Source: Thermosinus carboxydivorans Nor1 (GTDB lineage: Bacteria > Bacillota > Negativicutes > Sporomusales > Thermosinaceae). From it: 64,000 nucleotides of DNA. Below the pieces are notes generated by a model. It made no database searches. It was not told where the DNA came from and saw only the letters and a list, made by a program, of their open reading frames with translations. The stretch is from NCBI RefSeq assembly GCF_000169155.1, contig NZ_AAWL01000005.1, positions 103,754 through 167,753 on the forward strand, read 5' to 3'. How positions within the stretch are numbered: position 1 is the first letter of the stretch; the number at the start of each line of letters is the position of its first letter. This document shows, in pieces, positions 25,995 through 34,503 of this stretch. A program made the translations under genes and the position numbers.

Positions 25995-26921
25995 ATGCTG
26001 ATGTTAATCGTTGTCCTGTCGTTTGTCACGGTGTTTCTCCTTGTTTATCTGCTGCTGGCAGCCAATGCTTTGGCCCAGGGGAATATTGCCATGCGGCTCA
26101 AAGCGCTGAATACTATGACGGCGGGGCGCAGCGACATCGACCAGGAGCTGGCGCGACCGTTCAAAGAGCGGGTGCTGTCGCCGCTCAGGAGCGACTTTGC
26201 CGCCGCGCTATCCAGGTTTACGCCCCGGGCGCTGCGGCGGGCAGTTGAGGAGAAGATGGCAGCGGCCGGCGGTTTTGGCAGTTTGACCCCCGACGAATTT
26301 CTTCTGCTGAGCGGCCTTTTCGCTGTAGCGGCGCCGGCGGTCGCTGCCACGCTCGCCGCGCTTACCGGCGCGGCGGCCCACCAAATTGTCGGGCTGTCCT
26401 TCATGGCTTTTGCCAGCGCTTTGCTGCTGCCCTTTTTCCTGCTTAACCGGAAAATTGCGATGCGCAAGCGCAGTATCCAGAAAGACCTGCCTGACGTGCT
26501 TGACCTCCTTACCGTCAGTGTGGAGGCCGGACTGGGGTTTGACGGGGCGCTGGCCAAACTGTCGGAAAAAATGAAGGGGGCGCTGGTCGACGAGTTCACC
26601 CGGGCGCTGCAGGAAATGCGGATGGGCGTGCCCCGCCGCGAAGCGCTCCGGGCCATGGGCTTGCGCTGTGACGTGCCTGATTTGTCACTGTTCACTACTT
26701 CTTTGATTCAGGCCGACCAGCTGGGGGTAAGCATTGGTCAAGTTCTGCGGGTCCAGTCGGCCAGTATGCGTGAAAAGCGGCGGCAACGCACCCAGGAGCT
26801 GGCCATGAAGGCGCCGGTAAAGATGCTGCTGCCGCTCGTCTTTTTCATCTTCCCAGCGATCTTCGTCGTCGTGCTAGGGCCGGCCATCATTCAGATTTTT
26901 CTCACCTTTTCCCAGCGGTAG
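25995..26921 (+). CDS. tadC: Tad pilus inner-membrane platform protein TadC
   Basis: A 308-residue T2SSF-domain protein with an N-terminal membrane helix (about 1-22), a pair of central helices (about 105-150) and a C-terminal pair (about 270-305). The cytoplasmic domain has DLPDVLDLLTVSVEAGLGFDGAL-like sequence, typical of TadC. It partners TadB. ATG 25995 is chosen over GTG 25986 because TAGGTGA lies 5 bases before it. Confidence 0.9.
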   Translation: MLMLIVVLSFVTVFLLVYLLLAANALAQGNIAMRLKALNTMTAGRSDIDQELARPFKERVLSPLRSDFAAALSRFTPRALRRAVEEKMAAAGGFGSLTPDEFLLLSGLFAVAAPAVAATLAALTGAAAHQIVGLSFMAFASALLLPFFLLNRKIAMRKRSIQKDLPDVLDLLTVSVEAGLGFDGALAKLSEKMKGALVDEFTRALQEMRMGVPRREALRAMGLRCDVPDLSLFTTSLIQADQLGVSIGQVLRVQSASMREKRRQRTQELAMKAPVKMLLPLVFFIFPAIFVVVLGPAIIQIFLTFSQR

Positions 26922-26930
26922 GTGGGTCCC

Positions 26931-27269
26931 ATGCTGAAAAATGTTACCCGCGGCACAGTCGTTGCTACCCGTGTTCGTATGGCCGATACTTTCTGGCGGC
27001 GGCTCAAGGGTCTTTTGGGGACAACGGCGCTGCCGATTGATGCGGCGCTTATCATTCGTCCCTGCAATAGCGTGCATACCATCGGTATGCGCTACGCCAT
27101 CGACGTTCTCTTTCTCAATAAAACCTACCAGGTGGTGAAGATCGTTGCCAATCTCGCGCCAAACCGCCTGGCCGCGGCAGCTGGCGCCGTGATAGCCGTG
27201 GAACTGCCGGCCGGTACGGCGGCCAAAACGCATACGGCGGTGGGCGACCGCCTGGAACTCATACTATAG
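26931..27269 (+). CDS. DUF192-family protein
   Basis: A 112-residue protein matching DUF192: RVRMADTFWRRLKGLLG, then RPCNSVHTIGMRYAIDVLFL, the family core. No signal peptide or lipobox is seen, unlike secreted DUF192 proteins, so it is probably cytoplasmic. The function of the family is unknown. It is the last gene of the second pilus unit, 9 bp behind tadC and before a terminator, which ties it to the pilus by position only. Confidence 0.85.
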   Translation: MLKNVTRGTVVATRVRMADTFWRRLKGLLGTTALPIDAALIIRPCNSVHTIGMRYAIDVLFLNKTYQVVKIVANLAPNRLAAAAGAVIAVELPAGTAAKTHTAVGDRLELIL

Positions 27270-27292
27270 GGAGTGCTGCCCTATAGTTTTTC
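27263..27292 (+). terminator. Terminator of the tadE-DUF192 unit
   Basis: A 9-bp stem, ACTATAGGG with CCCTATAGT, loop of 7, then a T-run. The first arm includes the stop codon of the DUF192 gene. Confidence 0.8.
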
Positions 27293-27323
27293 TTTTGTCC
27301 GCTTCCCGGCCGCCCCTTGCTTG

Positions 27324-27352
27324 TTGTGTCGGCCGCCAGGCTGTGCTACAAT
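27324..27352 (+). promoter_or_regulatory. Promoter of the Orn/Lys/Arg decarboxylase-tmk-yaaR unit
   Basis: TTGTGT (27324-27329), 17-bp spacer, TACAAT (27347-27352), followed by about 120 nt of leader before the GTG start. Confidence 0.5.
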
Positions 27353-27487
27353 TATAATTATGCAAGGCTGCCAAAATCTTCTAAGGTATGGCCGCCAGGC
27401 AGGAATTTTACTTTGAAAGTGCGCAATTTGGGACATAATACATTGAAGGGATTTTACCCAGTATCTGTAGCCAAGGAGGCACACGCC

Positions 27488-28960
27488 GTGCATTTAAAGC
27501 AGACCGATACGCCGCTGCTTGCTGCGATGCGGCATTATGTCGAAGACGGGGCGATCCCGTTTCATACACCGGGCCATAAAATGGGCAAAGGCATGCACCC
27601 GCGCCTGCGCCAATTTGTGAATAGCGAGGCGCTGGCGCTTGATCTTGCTCTTATGGCCGAGCTAGATGACCTACATGAGCCTCATGGCTGCATCAAAGCG
27701 GCCCAGGACCTGGCGGCCGAGCTTTACGGCGCCGACCACAGCTTTTTTGTCGTTAATGGGACAACCGGCGGCATTTACGCTATGATCCTTACCATCGCCG
27801 GACCCAAAGAAAAAATCATTGTGCCGCGCAATGCGCACCGCTCGATCATCGGCGGCATTATCCTCAGCGGGGCCACGCCGGTGTTTATGCAGCCCGAGGT
27901 AGACTATGAGCTGGGGTTGGCCATGGGCGTTACGCCCGAAACGGTGGAAAAAGCGGTCGAGCAGCATCCTGACGCTAAGGGGGTGCTGATTATCAACCCC
28001 ACTTATTACGGGGTGGCTACTGACCTTAAACGGATTGTCGATATTGTCCATGCCCACAATATGGCCGTCATTGTCGACGAGGCCCACGGGCCCCATCTTA
28101 AATTCAGCGACCGGCTGCCGCTGCAAGCCCTTGATGCGGGGGCGGATATCTGCGCCCAGAGCACGCATAAAATTCTTGGGGCGATGACCCAGTGTTCGAT
28201 GGTTCACTGCCGTGAGGGGCGCGTCAATGTGCCGCGCCTTAAGGCCATGCTGCAGCTGGTGCAGTCTACCAGCCCCAACTACATTCTGATGGCTTCGCTC
28301 GACGTGGCCCGCATGCAGATGGCTACCGAGGGCCGCCAGCTGATTGAACGAGCGATCGACCTCGCCGAATGGGTGCGGGCGGAGATTAACAAAATCCCCG
28401 GCCTGTACTGCTTTGGCGCCGAAAAAGTTGGCAACCCCGGCGTTTATGCCTTCGATCCCACCAAGGTAACGGTGACCGTCAAGGGGTTAGGCCTTAAGGG
28501 CGCTGAAGCCGAGCGCATCCTGCGCCACAAGTACAAGGTGCAGGTCGAGCTGTCCGATATGTACAATATCCTCTTTCTCATTACCCTCGGCGATTCCGAG
28601 CGGGAGGCGCAGGCCTTGGTGGACGCACTGCGCGACCTGGCCGAAAACCATGTGGGCAAACGCGATTTTACCGCCGTTGAAGACGTATACAGCACAACTA
28701 CCTATCCTGAGCCGCCGGTGCAGGCTCTCTCACCGCGCCGCGCCCTCTTCGGCAATACGCGCATGGTGCCGTTCCGGGAAGCGGCCGGACGCATCTGCGC
28801 CGAAATCGTCACCTTTTATCCGCCGGGCATTCCTTTGCTTTGCCCCGGAGAAATCATTTCCGAAGACATTATTCAGTATTGCCTGCGGCTGCAGGAAGCG
28901 GGGCTGCATATTTCCGGCCCGGAAGATTATACTTTGAGTACCATAAAAGTGGTGGAATAG
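27488..28960 (+). CDS. Fold-type I Orn/Lys/Arg decarboxylase (YaaO/SpeA-like)
   Basis: A 490-residue PLP enzyme of the aspartate-aminotransferase fold. The N-terminal HTPGHKMGKG (residues 22-31) and the PLP-lysine segment STHKILGAMTQ near residue 226 are the family signatures, and a C-terminal domain with PPGIPLLCPGE follows. It decarboxylates arginine or lysine. The same gene precedes tmk in Bacillus (yaaO). The frame is open upstream, but GTG 27488 has AAGGAGG 8 bases before it and gives the family N-terminus. The substrate cannot be settled from sequence. Confidence 0.9.
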   Translation: MHLKQTDTPLLAAMRHYVEDGAIPFHTPGHKMGKGMHPRLRQFVNSEALALDLALMAELDDLHEPHGCIKAAQDLAAELYGADHSFFVVNGTTGGIYAMILTIAGPKEKIIVPRNAHRSIIGGIILSGATPVFMQPEVDYELGLAMGVTPETVEKAVEQHPDAKGVLIINPTYYGVATDLKRIVDIVHAHNMAVIVDEAHGPHLKFSDRLPLQALDAGADICAQSTHKILGAMTQCSMVHCREGRVNVPRLKAMLQLVQSTSPNYILMASLDVARMQMATEGRQLIERAIDLAEWVRAEINKIPGLYCFGAEKVGNPGVYAFDPTKVTVTVKGLGLKGAEAERILRHKYKVQVELSDMYNILFLITLGDSEREAQALVDALRDLAENHVGKRDFTAVEDVYSTTTYPEPPVQALSPRRALFGNTRMVPFREAAGRICAEIVTFYPPGIPLLCPGEIISEDIIQYCLRLQEAGLHISGPEDYTLSTIKVVE

Positions 28961-29593
28961 ATGCCAGGATTGTTTATAACGTTTGAAGGCGCCGACGGGG
29001 CGGGCAAAACCACCCAGCTTGCGTTGCTCGCCGACTACCTTAGGGCGCAGGGCTGGCCGGTGCGCTGCACCCGCGAACCGGGGGGCACGCCGCTTGGCGA
29101 TGCTATCCGCGCCCTGCTGCTGGATCCGGCTAACGCGCGAATGGCGCCCCGGACCGAGGCGCTGCTCTATATGGCGGCCCGCGCCCAGCATGTGGCCGAG
29201 GTTATCGCTCCGGCGCTGGCGCGCGGCGAAATTGTCCTGTCTGACCGGTATGCCGATTCGACCATTGTCTATCAGGGCGTGGCCCGCCAGTTGCCAGAGC
29301 ATGAGCTTGCGGCCATCAATGCTTTTGCCACCGGCGGGCTTGAGCCCGACCTTACCATTCTGCTCGACTGCCGGCAGGAGGTGCTGTCAGGGCGGATGGC
29401 CGGCCGCGGGGCGAAAGACCGAATCGAACGAGAGGCAGCCCGCTTTCACGAGCAGGTGCGGCAGGGGTTTCTTCGCCTTGCCGCCGCGTCCGACCGGTTT
29501 TGCGTTATTGAAGCCGACGGTTCGGTGCAGGCGGTGCATGCCAGGGTTATCGCCGCGGTGCAACAATTCCTGGACAGGAGGGGGAGTCGGTGA
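28961..29593 (+). CDS. tmk: Thymidylate kinase
   Basis: A 210-residue dTMP kinase with the P-loop EGADGAGKTTQ (residues 8-18), TREPGGTPLGD near 36, the DR motif SDRYADST near 95 and a LID region. It phosphorylates dTMP to dTDP. The start ATG directly follows the stop of the decarboxylase gene (TAGATG). Confidence 0.96.
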   Translation: MPGLFITFEGADGAGKTTQLALLADYLRAQGWPVRCTREPGGTPLGDAIRALLLDPANARMAPRTEALLYMAARAQHVAEVIAPALARGEIVLSDRYADSTIVYQGVARQLPEHELAAINAFATGGLEPDLTILLDCRQEVLSGRMAGRGAKDRIEREAARFHEQVRQGFLRLAAASDRFCVIEADGSVQAVHARVIAAVQQFLDRRGSR

Positions 29594-30036
29594 AGATTAA
29601 TAAGATGGGCGCCGCTAGTTCTCCCTTAAAGCCCGAGCGCGAAGGCGGCGTCAAACCGGAAAAAAGCGGTGGCGCCTTTGCCCTCAATTTGGCCAAAAGT
29701 CAGGATCAATACAGCCAACAGCGCTTAAATGAGCTCCTTGATGCGATTAGCGAACAGGGCAAGCGGCTGTCGGCCATGCCTACCTATGCCGAGCTAAAGA
29801 CCTACCGGGAACTGGTGCGGGAGTTTCTCAGCGAGGCCGTCGGCCGGATGTATGCCCTCCAGTCGCAGCTTGGCTGGGACCGCCAAGGGCGGCAAAAAAT
29901 GTATACCACCATCCAGCAGATTGACGAACACCTTGCCGCCTTGGCCGAAGACGTGCGGTGCGGTCAAGAGCGCCAGCTGTCCATCATGGGCCGTTTGGAC
30001 GCCATCCGGGGGCTGCTGGTCGATTTGTATATGTAG
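29590..30036 (+). CDS. yaaR: YaaR-family protein (DUF327)
   Basis: A 148-residue helical protein of the YaaR/DUF327 family (FALNLAKSQDQYSQQRLNEL and DRQGRQKMYTTIQQID segments). Its function is unknown. It lies between tmk and holB in many Firmicutes, as here. GTG 29590 overlaps the tmk stop (GTGA), with AGGAGGGGG upstream. The usual direct junction with holB is broken by 410 bp of repeats. Confidence 0.85.
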   Translation: MKINKMGAASSPLKPEREGGVKPEKSGGAFALNLAKSQDQYSQQRLNELLDAISEQGKRLSAMPTYAELKTYRELVREFLSEAVGRMYALQSQLGWDRQGRQKMYTTIQQIDEHLAALAEDVRCGQERQLSIMGRLDAIRGLLVDLYM

Positions 30037-30071
30037 GGTAAGTGGAAAGTAATAAGTGGAAAGTGGAGGAA

Positions 30072-30435
30072 AAACCGCGGAGACAATTTTTCATGTCCAA
30101 CTCTGAAAACGGGTAAAATCACACGGTGAATATTGGAACCGCAGAGGACGCGGAGAGATATTTTTTAAACTTTAGCGCGATGAATATCGCGTCTGCCCTG
30201 AAAAGCGTAAAACCGCAAAGTGCGCAAAGAACGCAAAGGGCTACGCGCGCGACAGTTGTCGCGCGAGATTAGTTCAAAAACTTACTTTTCATGCTTTGTG
30301 ATGCCAATTTATTGGCATGATTATCTCTGTGTACTCCGTGGTTGAATAACAGTTTTCATGCCTTTGTGGTGCTAATTTGTTGGCATGGATATCTCTGTGG
30401 TTAAAAACTCACTGTGGATAGAAACTCTGCGGTTA
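30072..30435. repeat. Palindromic intergenic repeat, copy R4 (A, B and two C modules)
   Basis: It fills the yaaR-holB gap. Parts: AACCGCGGAG/ GAACCGCAGAGG arms; CGCGAT GAAT ATCGCG; a B module with CGCGCGACA GT TGTCGCGCG; a C hairpin TGCCAATTTATTGGCA (30302-30317); and a second C copy TGCTAATTTGTTGGCA. The last unit ends about 10 bases before the holB start codon. Confidence 0.8.
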
Positions 30436-30446
30436 GAAATTTAACT

Positions 30447-31463
30447 ATGTTTTGGGACGAGATTGTCGGTCATGATGAAACGATAAAGATGCTGCAGGGT
30501 ATGCTGCGCCGCGGGCGGCTGCCGCATGCCCTGCTGTTTGCCGGGCCGGAGGGCGTGGGCAAGACGCTGGTGGCCAAAGCGTTTGCGGCGGCCTTGTTAT
30601 GTCAGGAAGCCGCCGCGCCGTGCGGGCGGTGTCTGATTTGTCGACAGGCAGCGGAATTTGCCCACCCGGCGCTGCAGGTGATAGTTCCCGCCGGCAATAC
30701 GATAAAAATTGACCAGATCCGCCAGCTCCAGCATGAAGCGGCGCTGGCCGGGGGCGACGAATGGCGGCTGTGCATCATAGAGCAGGTTGAGCGCATGACT
30801 GCCCAGGCGGCTAACAGTCTGCTTAAGCTGCTCGAGGAGCCGCCGCCGCGCCTTATTTTTATCCTGTTGACCGCGTTGCCCCACGCTGTGCTCAGCACCA
30901 TCCGCTCGCGCTGCCAAGTTCTTCGCTTTGCGCCGCTGCCGCCAGAGGTCCTGGCGGCAGCGCTGAGCCGGCGGGGCTATGGCGAAGAAGCGGCCCGCGT
31001 TGCTGCCCGGCTGAGCGGCGGCCGGATGGGGACGGCGCTGGCGCTGCTCACCCCCGGCGGAATGGCCCTGCGCGACCAGGCGGCAGCCATTCTTGCTAAC
31101 CTGCCGGCGGCAAATATGGAGACAGTATGGTCGCTGGTGGCAATGCTGGACAAGCTGGCGCCGGCCGATTTTACCGCCTTCTTGCACTATCTGACTTGTT
31201 TGTTGCGTGACCTTTTACTGCTGGCCGACGGTCACCGGCCAGACCTCTTATTTAATCTCGATCTGACGCATGAGCTTGCCGGACTGGTCCAAGCGTGGAC
31301 ACCGTCGGCGCTCTTTGCGGCGCTGGCCGCCGTCCGGGATGCGGGACGGGCAGTGCAGGGTAATGCCAGTATTCGCCTGACCTGCGAGGCGTTATTTATT
31401 CACCTTGTTGATTTGGCAAAGGAGGGTAGCGATGCTATACACAGTAGTCGGCGTGCGCTTTAA
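30447..31463 (+). CDS. holB: DNA polymerase III delta' subunit
   Basis: A 338-residue clamp-loader protein. Walker A FAGPEGVGKT lies at about 27-36, zinc ligands CGRCLICRQA near 60, LLKLLEEPP near 115 and the sensor-1/SRC motif TIRSRCQVLRF near 145. The Walker A is intact. It starts at ATG 30447 (MFWDEIVGH), the usual N-terminus. Codons further upstream belong to repeat R4. No good Shine-Dalgarno sequence is visible, because R4 runs almost to the start codon. It overlaps ricT by 32 bases. Confidence 0.93.
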   Translation: MFWDEIVGHDETIKMLQGMLRRGRLPHALLFAGPEGVGKTLVAKAFAAALLCQEAAAPCGRCLICRQAAEFAHPALQVIVPAGNTIKIDQIRQLQHEAALAGGDEWRLCIIEQVERMTAQAANSLLKLLEEPPPRLIFILLTALPHAVLSTIRSRCQVLRFAPLPPEVLAAALSRRGYGEEAARVAARLSGGRMGTALALLTPGGMALRDQAAAILANLPAANMETVWSLVAMLDKLAPADFTAFLHYLTCLLRDLLLLADGHRPDLLFNLDLTHELAGLVQAWTPSALFAALAAVRDAGRAVQGNASIRLTCEALFIHLVDLAKEGSDAIHSSRRAL

Positions 31464-32244
31464 AAAAGCTGGCAAGATTTACTACTTCGACCCCGGGGGA
31501 CTAGAGCTGGCTAAGGGTGATCATGTTATTGTCGAAACGGCCCGGGGACTGGAATACGGCGAAGTGGTTATCGGACCGCGGCAGGTGCCGGAGGAAAAGC
31601 TTGTTCTCCCGCTTAAACCCGTGCAGCGCAAAGCCACGGAGCAGGATGCTGAAAAGGTAAAAGAAAACCGGCTTAAAGAAAAAGAAGCGTTTAAAATATG
31701 CGAACAGAAAATCCAGGCCCATGGCCTGCCCATGAACCTGGTCGACGTGGAATTCACCTTTGATGTTAATAAAATCATTTTCTATTTTACCGCCGACGGC
31801 CGGATTGACTTTCGCGAACTCGTAAAAGATTTGGCGGCTGTTTTCCGTACGCGCATCGAACTGCGGCAAATCGGGGTGCGTGACGAAGCCAAAATGTGCG
31901 GCGGCATCGGCTGCTGCGGCCGACCGCTCTGCTGTGCTACCTTCCTGGGCGATTTTGAGCCGGTGTCAATCCGCATGGCCAAAGACCAGAACCTGTCGCT
32001 CAACCCCACGAAAATATCTGGGATCTGCGGCCGGTTAATGTGCTGCCTGAAATTTGAAAACGACTGCTATGAAAACGGCAAACGGACGGCGGCGCCCACC
32101 GTCGGACGGGAAGTGGTGACGGTGGAGGGTGAAGGCAAAGTTGTCGCCGTCAACACCGGCAAGAAGACGGCGACCGTGCTGCTGCAGGAAGGCAGTGGCC
32201 GCACTCTGGAAATCCCATGGGAAGAACTGGTGGAAAAAGAATAG
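31432..32244 (+). CDS. ricT: RicT/YaaT, PSP1-domain protein of the RicAFT complex
   Basis: A 270-residue protein with the PSP1 domain. The cysteine cluster MCGGIGCCGRPLCC near residues 160-173 and CGRLMCCLKFENDCY near 200 bind Fe-S in the Bacillus homologue, where RicT works with RicA and RicF in RNase Y-dependent mRNA processing and in sporulation. ATG 31432 with AAAGGAGGG upstream is chosen over an earlier in-frame TTG. RicA and RicF are not in the window. Confidence 0.93.
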   Translation: MLYTVVGVRFKKAGKIYYFDPGGLELAKGDHVIVETARGLEYGEVVIGPRQVPEEKLVLPLKPVQRKATEQDAEKVKENRLKEKEAFKICEQKIQAHGLPMNLVDVEFTFDVNKIIFYFTADGRIDFRELVKDLAAVFRTRIELRQIGVRDEAKMCGGIGCCGRPLCCATFLGDFEPVSIRMAKDQNLSLNPTKISGICGRLMCCLKFENDCYENGKRTAAPTVGREVVTVEGEGKVVAVNTGKKTATVLLQEGSGRTLEIPWEELVEKE

Positions 32245-33003
32245 ATGAATAAGGTGCCGCTTTATCCGGGCGAACGGGTCGACGACCTAATTATTAATAA
32301 TCTGCGGGTTATCCAGCACCCCGATGCGTTTTGCTTCTCTTTAGACGCTATTGTCCTCGCTCATTTCGCAACCGTCCGGACCGGTGCGACGGCCGTCGAC
32401 CTGGGGACAGGCACAGGGGTCATCGGCCTTTTACTGGTGGCCCGGGGCGCCGGCCGGGTGGTCGGCGTGGAAATTGACGCCGTAGCTGCTGAACGGGCGC
32501 AGCGCAGCGTGCAGCTTAACGGACTGACCAAGCAGATGGCGGTAGTTGCCGCTGATCTGCGCCGCCTTAAAGGTGTGCTACCGGCTGGGGCCTGGGACTT
32601 GGTCGTGGCCAACCCCCCTTACCGGCCGGTGGGCGATGGCCGGATTAGTCCGCGCACGACAGTGGCTGCCGCCCGGCATGAGCTAACGGCCAGCCTTGCG
32701 GACGTGGTTGCCGCCGCCCGGTATCTTGTCAAATACCGGGGGCGCTTTGCCATGGTTCATCTTCCCGAGCGCTTAACCGAAATAATAAATGCCTTAAGCG
32801 GCGCCGGTCTGGAGCCTAAGCGCGTGCGGTTTGTGCATCCTTCCGTGGACAAAAGCCCGGCCCTGGTGCTTGTCGAGGCGGTACGGGGCGCCCGGCCAGG
32901 GCTGGAAGTGATGCCGCCTTTGATCGTGTACGGACCGGACGGCCGCTACAGCCCGCAAATTCTGGAGTACTACGTTAGGTCAGGCGGTGAGACTCTTGAC
33001 TAA
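32245..33003 (+). CDS. tRNA1(Val) N6-adenine-37 methyltransferase-like protein (YabB/TrmN6)
   Basis: A 252-residue SAM methyltransferase with motif I VDLGTGTGVIGLL near residue 48 and the catalytic NPPY near 124, the N6-adenine methyltransferase signature. The N-terminal LIINNLRVIQHPDAFCFSLDAI is the YabB/TrmN6 family start. It follows ricT directly (TAGATG), as yabB follows in Bacillus, but yabA and yazA are absent between them. Confidence 0.88.
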   Translation: MNKVPLYPGERVDDLIINNLRVIQHPDAFCFSLDAIVLAHFATVRTGATAVDLGTGTGVIGLLLVARGAGRVVGVEIDAVAAERAQRSVQLNGLTKQMAVVAADLRRLKGVLPAGAWDLVVANPPYRPVGDGRISPRTTVAAARHELTASLADVVAAARYLVKYRGRFAMVHLPERLTEIINALSGAGLEPKRVRFVHPSVDKSPALVLVEAVRGARPGLEVMPPLIVYGPDGRYSPQILEYYVRSGGETLD

Positions 33004-33847
33004 GACAGGCACGCTGTATCTTTGCGCAACACCGATCGGCAATCTGGAGGACATTACCTACCGTGTGGTGCGGCTGCTGCGCGAAGTATCGCTCATTGCT
33101 GCCGAGGATACCCGCCATACGCGCAAACTGCTGGCTCATTTTGATATTCATACGCCGCTTACCGCTTACCATGAACATAACAAGCAGGCCAAGGGGCCGG
33201 AACTTGTCGAGCGACTCCTGGCCGGCGAGGACATCGCCTTGGTCAGCGACGCCGGTATGCCCGGAATATCTGACCCCGGGGCCGACCTGGTGCGGCTGGC
33301 GCTAGCAGCCGGCGCTGCCGTCGTGCCCGTGCCAGGGCCCAATGCCGCACTAACAGCCTTGGTCGCTTCTGGGCTGGATACAACGACTTTTACTTTTATT
33401 GGGTTTCTCCCCAAAACGAAAAAAAAGCGGCACGAATGGCTGGCCGCATTGGCGCCGTTGCCGCACACCTTGATATTCTATGAAGCTCCCCACCGCCTAA
33501 TCGCTACGCTGACTGAGCTGAGGGAATTTTTGGGCGACCGGCCGGCCGTGGCGGGGCGGGAACTGACCAAGAAGTTCGAAGAATTCGTCCGTGGCACGCT
33601 GGCGAGCCTCCTTGAGCATTACCAAAGCCATGAACCACGCGGCGAATTTACCATCATTGTTGCCGGCGCCGGAAAGGCGCCTGCCGAGCCGCAGCCCGCG
33701 CTGGCAGAAGCGCCGCTGGCTGACGCCGTGGCCGCCCTGGTCGCGGCCGGCAGGCCCAAAAAGGAGGCCATTCGCACCGTCGCGGCCGAACGCGGGCTGT
33801 CCCGGCGCGAGGTATACCAGGCGGTAGTGGCGAGTGAAGGAAAATAA
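32987..33847 (+). CDS. rsmI: 16S rRNA (cytidine-1402-2'-O)-methyltransferase
   Basis: A 286-residue tetrapyrrole-methylase-fold protein. TLYLCATPIGNLEDITYR begins the family, then AAEDTRHTRKLL, SDAGMPGISDPG and the C-terminal RsmI domain. It methylates the 2'-O of C1402. Start choice is uncertain between GTG 32987 and TTG 32996; AGGCGGTGAG lies closest to the TTG. It overlaps the preceding gene. Confidence 0.93.
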   Translation: MRLLTKTGTLYLCATPIGNLEDITYRVVRLLREVSLIAAEDTRHTRKLLAHFDIHTPLTAYHEHNKQAKGPELVERLLAGEDIALVSDAGMPGISDPGADLVRLALAAGAAVVPVPGPNAALTALVASGLDTTTFTFIGFLPKTKKKRHEWLAALAPLPHTLIFYEAPHRLIATLTELREFLGDRPAVAGRELTKKFEEFVRGTLASLLEHYQSHEPRGEFTIIVAGAGKAPAEPQPALAEAPLADAVAALVAAGRPKKEAIRTVAAERGLSRREVYQAVVASEGK

Positions 33848-33848
33848 A

Positions 33849-33868
33849 AAAAGCGCAAGCGCGCTTTT
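33849..33868. terminator. Bidirectional terminator between rsmI and abrB
   Basis: AAAAGCGC / GCGCTTTT with an AAGC loop, directly behind rsmI and symmetric for the convergent side. Confidence 0.6.
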
Positions 33869-33895
33869 AGTTTAAGTTAGAAGCATGAATTTTTT

Positions 33896-33953
33896 AACCA
33901 CGGAGAACACAGAGGTGCAATATTCATCTTTTTCTCCGTGTCCTCTGTGGTTC
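33896..33953. repeat. Palindromic intergenic repeat, copy R5 (short A module)
   Basis: AACCACGGAGAACACAGAG ... CTCCGTGTCCTCTGTGGTT with a half-lost inner hairpin (GTGCAAT ATTC AT...). It ends 14 bp from the abrB stop. Confidence 0.75.
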
Positions 33954-33966
33954 TGCTTATAAACAC

Positions 33967-34215
33967 TTAAATCGCCTTTTGGACCATTGCTTCCAGGCAC
34001 TCGCGGCACACGTTCTTGCCCTTGAAATTGGTTACTTCGTCAGCATTGCCGCAGAATACGCAGGCTGGTTCATATTTCCGCAGGATAATGCGGTCATTGT
34101 CAACATAGATTTCGAGGGCGTCTTTTTCTTCTATGTCCAGTGTGCGGCGCAGCTCGATGGGGATAACCACTCTGCCTAGTTCATCTACTCTCCGAACGAT
34201 TCCTGTCGATTTCAT
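33967..34215 (-). CDS. abrB: AbrB-family transition-state regulator with C-terminal CxxC pair
   Basis: An 82-residue protein. Residues 1-50 closely match AbrB (MKSTGIVRRVDELGRVVIPI, then ELRRTL and EKDALEIYVD), a swapped-hairpin DNA-binding domain that represses stationary-phase and sporulation genes. The C-terminal part is not the Bacillus oligomerisation domain but a small zinc-ribbon-like segment with CVFC near residue 53 and CREC near 72. The gene sits between rsmI and metG, the AbrB position in Bacillus. AAAGGAGAT precedes the ATG. Confidence 0.93.
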   Translation of the reverse strand: MKSTGIVRRVDELGRVVIPIELRRTLDIEEKDALEIYVDNDRIILRKYEPACVFCGNADEVTNFKGKNVCRECLEAMVQKAI

Positions 34216-34267
34216 TACATCTATCTCCTTTCATTTCAACAATATTCGACAAAACTTGTCTGACTAA

Positions 34268-34296
34268 ATAATACCAAATATTACAAGGCTTGTCAA
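34268..34296 (-). promoter_or_regulatory. Promoter of abrB
   Basis: Minus strand TTGACA (34296-34291), 17-bp spacer, TATTAT (34273-34268). GACAAAACTTGTC, a short palindrome at 34248-34260, lies just downstream and could be an operator. Confidence 0.65.
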
Positions 34297-34503
34297 CCTA
34301 ATTTTTTCCAGTTATCATTGTTTTTTCCAAAATAGGTGACATATTACTGTAGGCAACACATGTATTTAGTAAGGAAACAAGCAACGTAAAGACAGGTGAC
34401 AAGTCTGTTGCTGCCGGGCTGTGTCCGCGCCGCTTTCCATTTTCCGTTTTCCATGGTAGATATAAGATATAAGAAAAGGTTTTTGACAAGGAGGAGGCCT
34501 ACC

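Noticed and set aside
34298..34503. T-box leader before metG
   Set aside because: No T-box sequence (AGGGTGGNACCGCG type), specifier stem or terminator was found.
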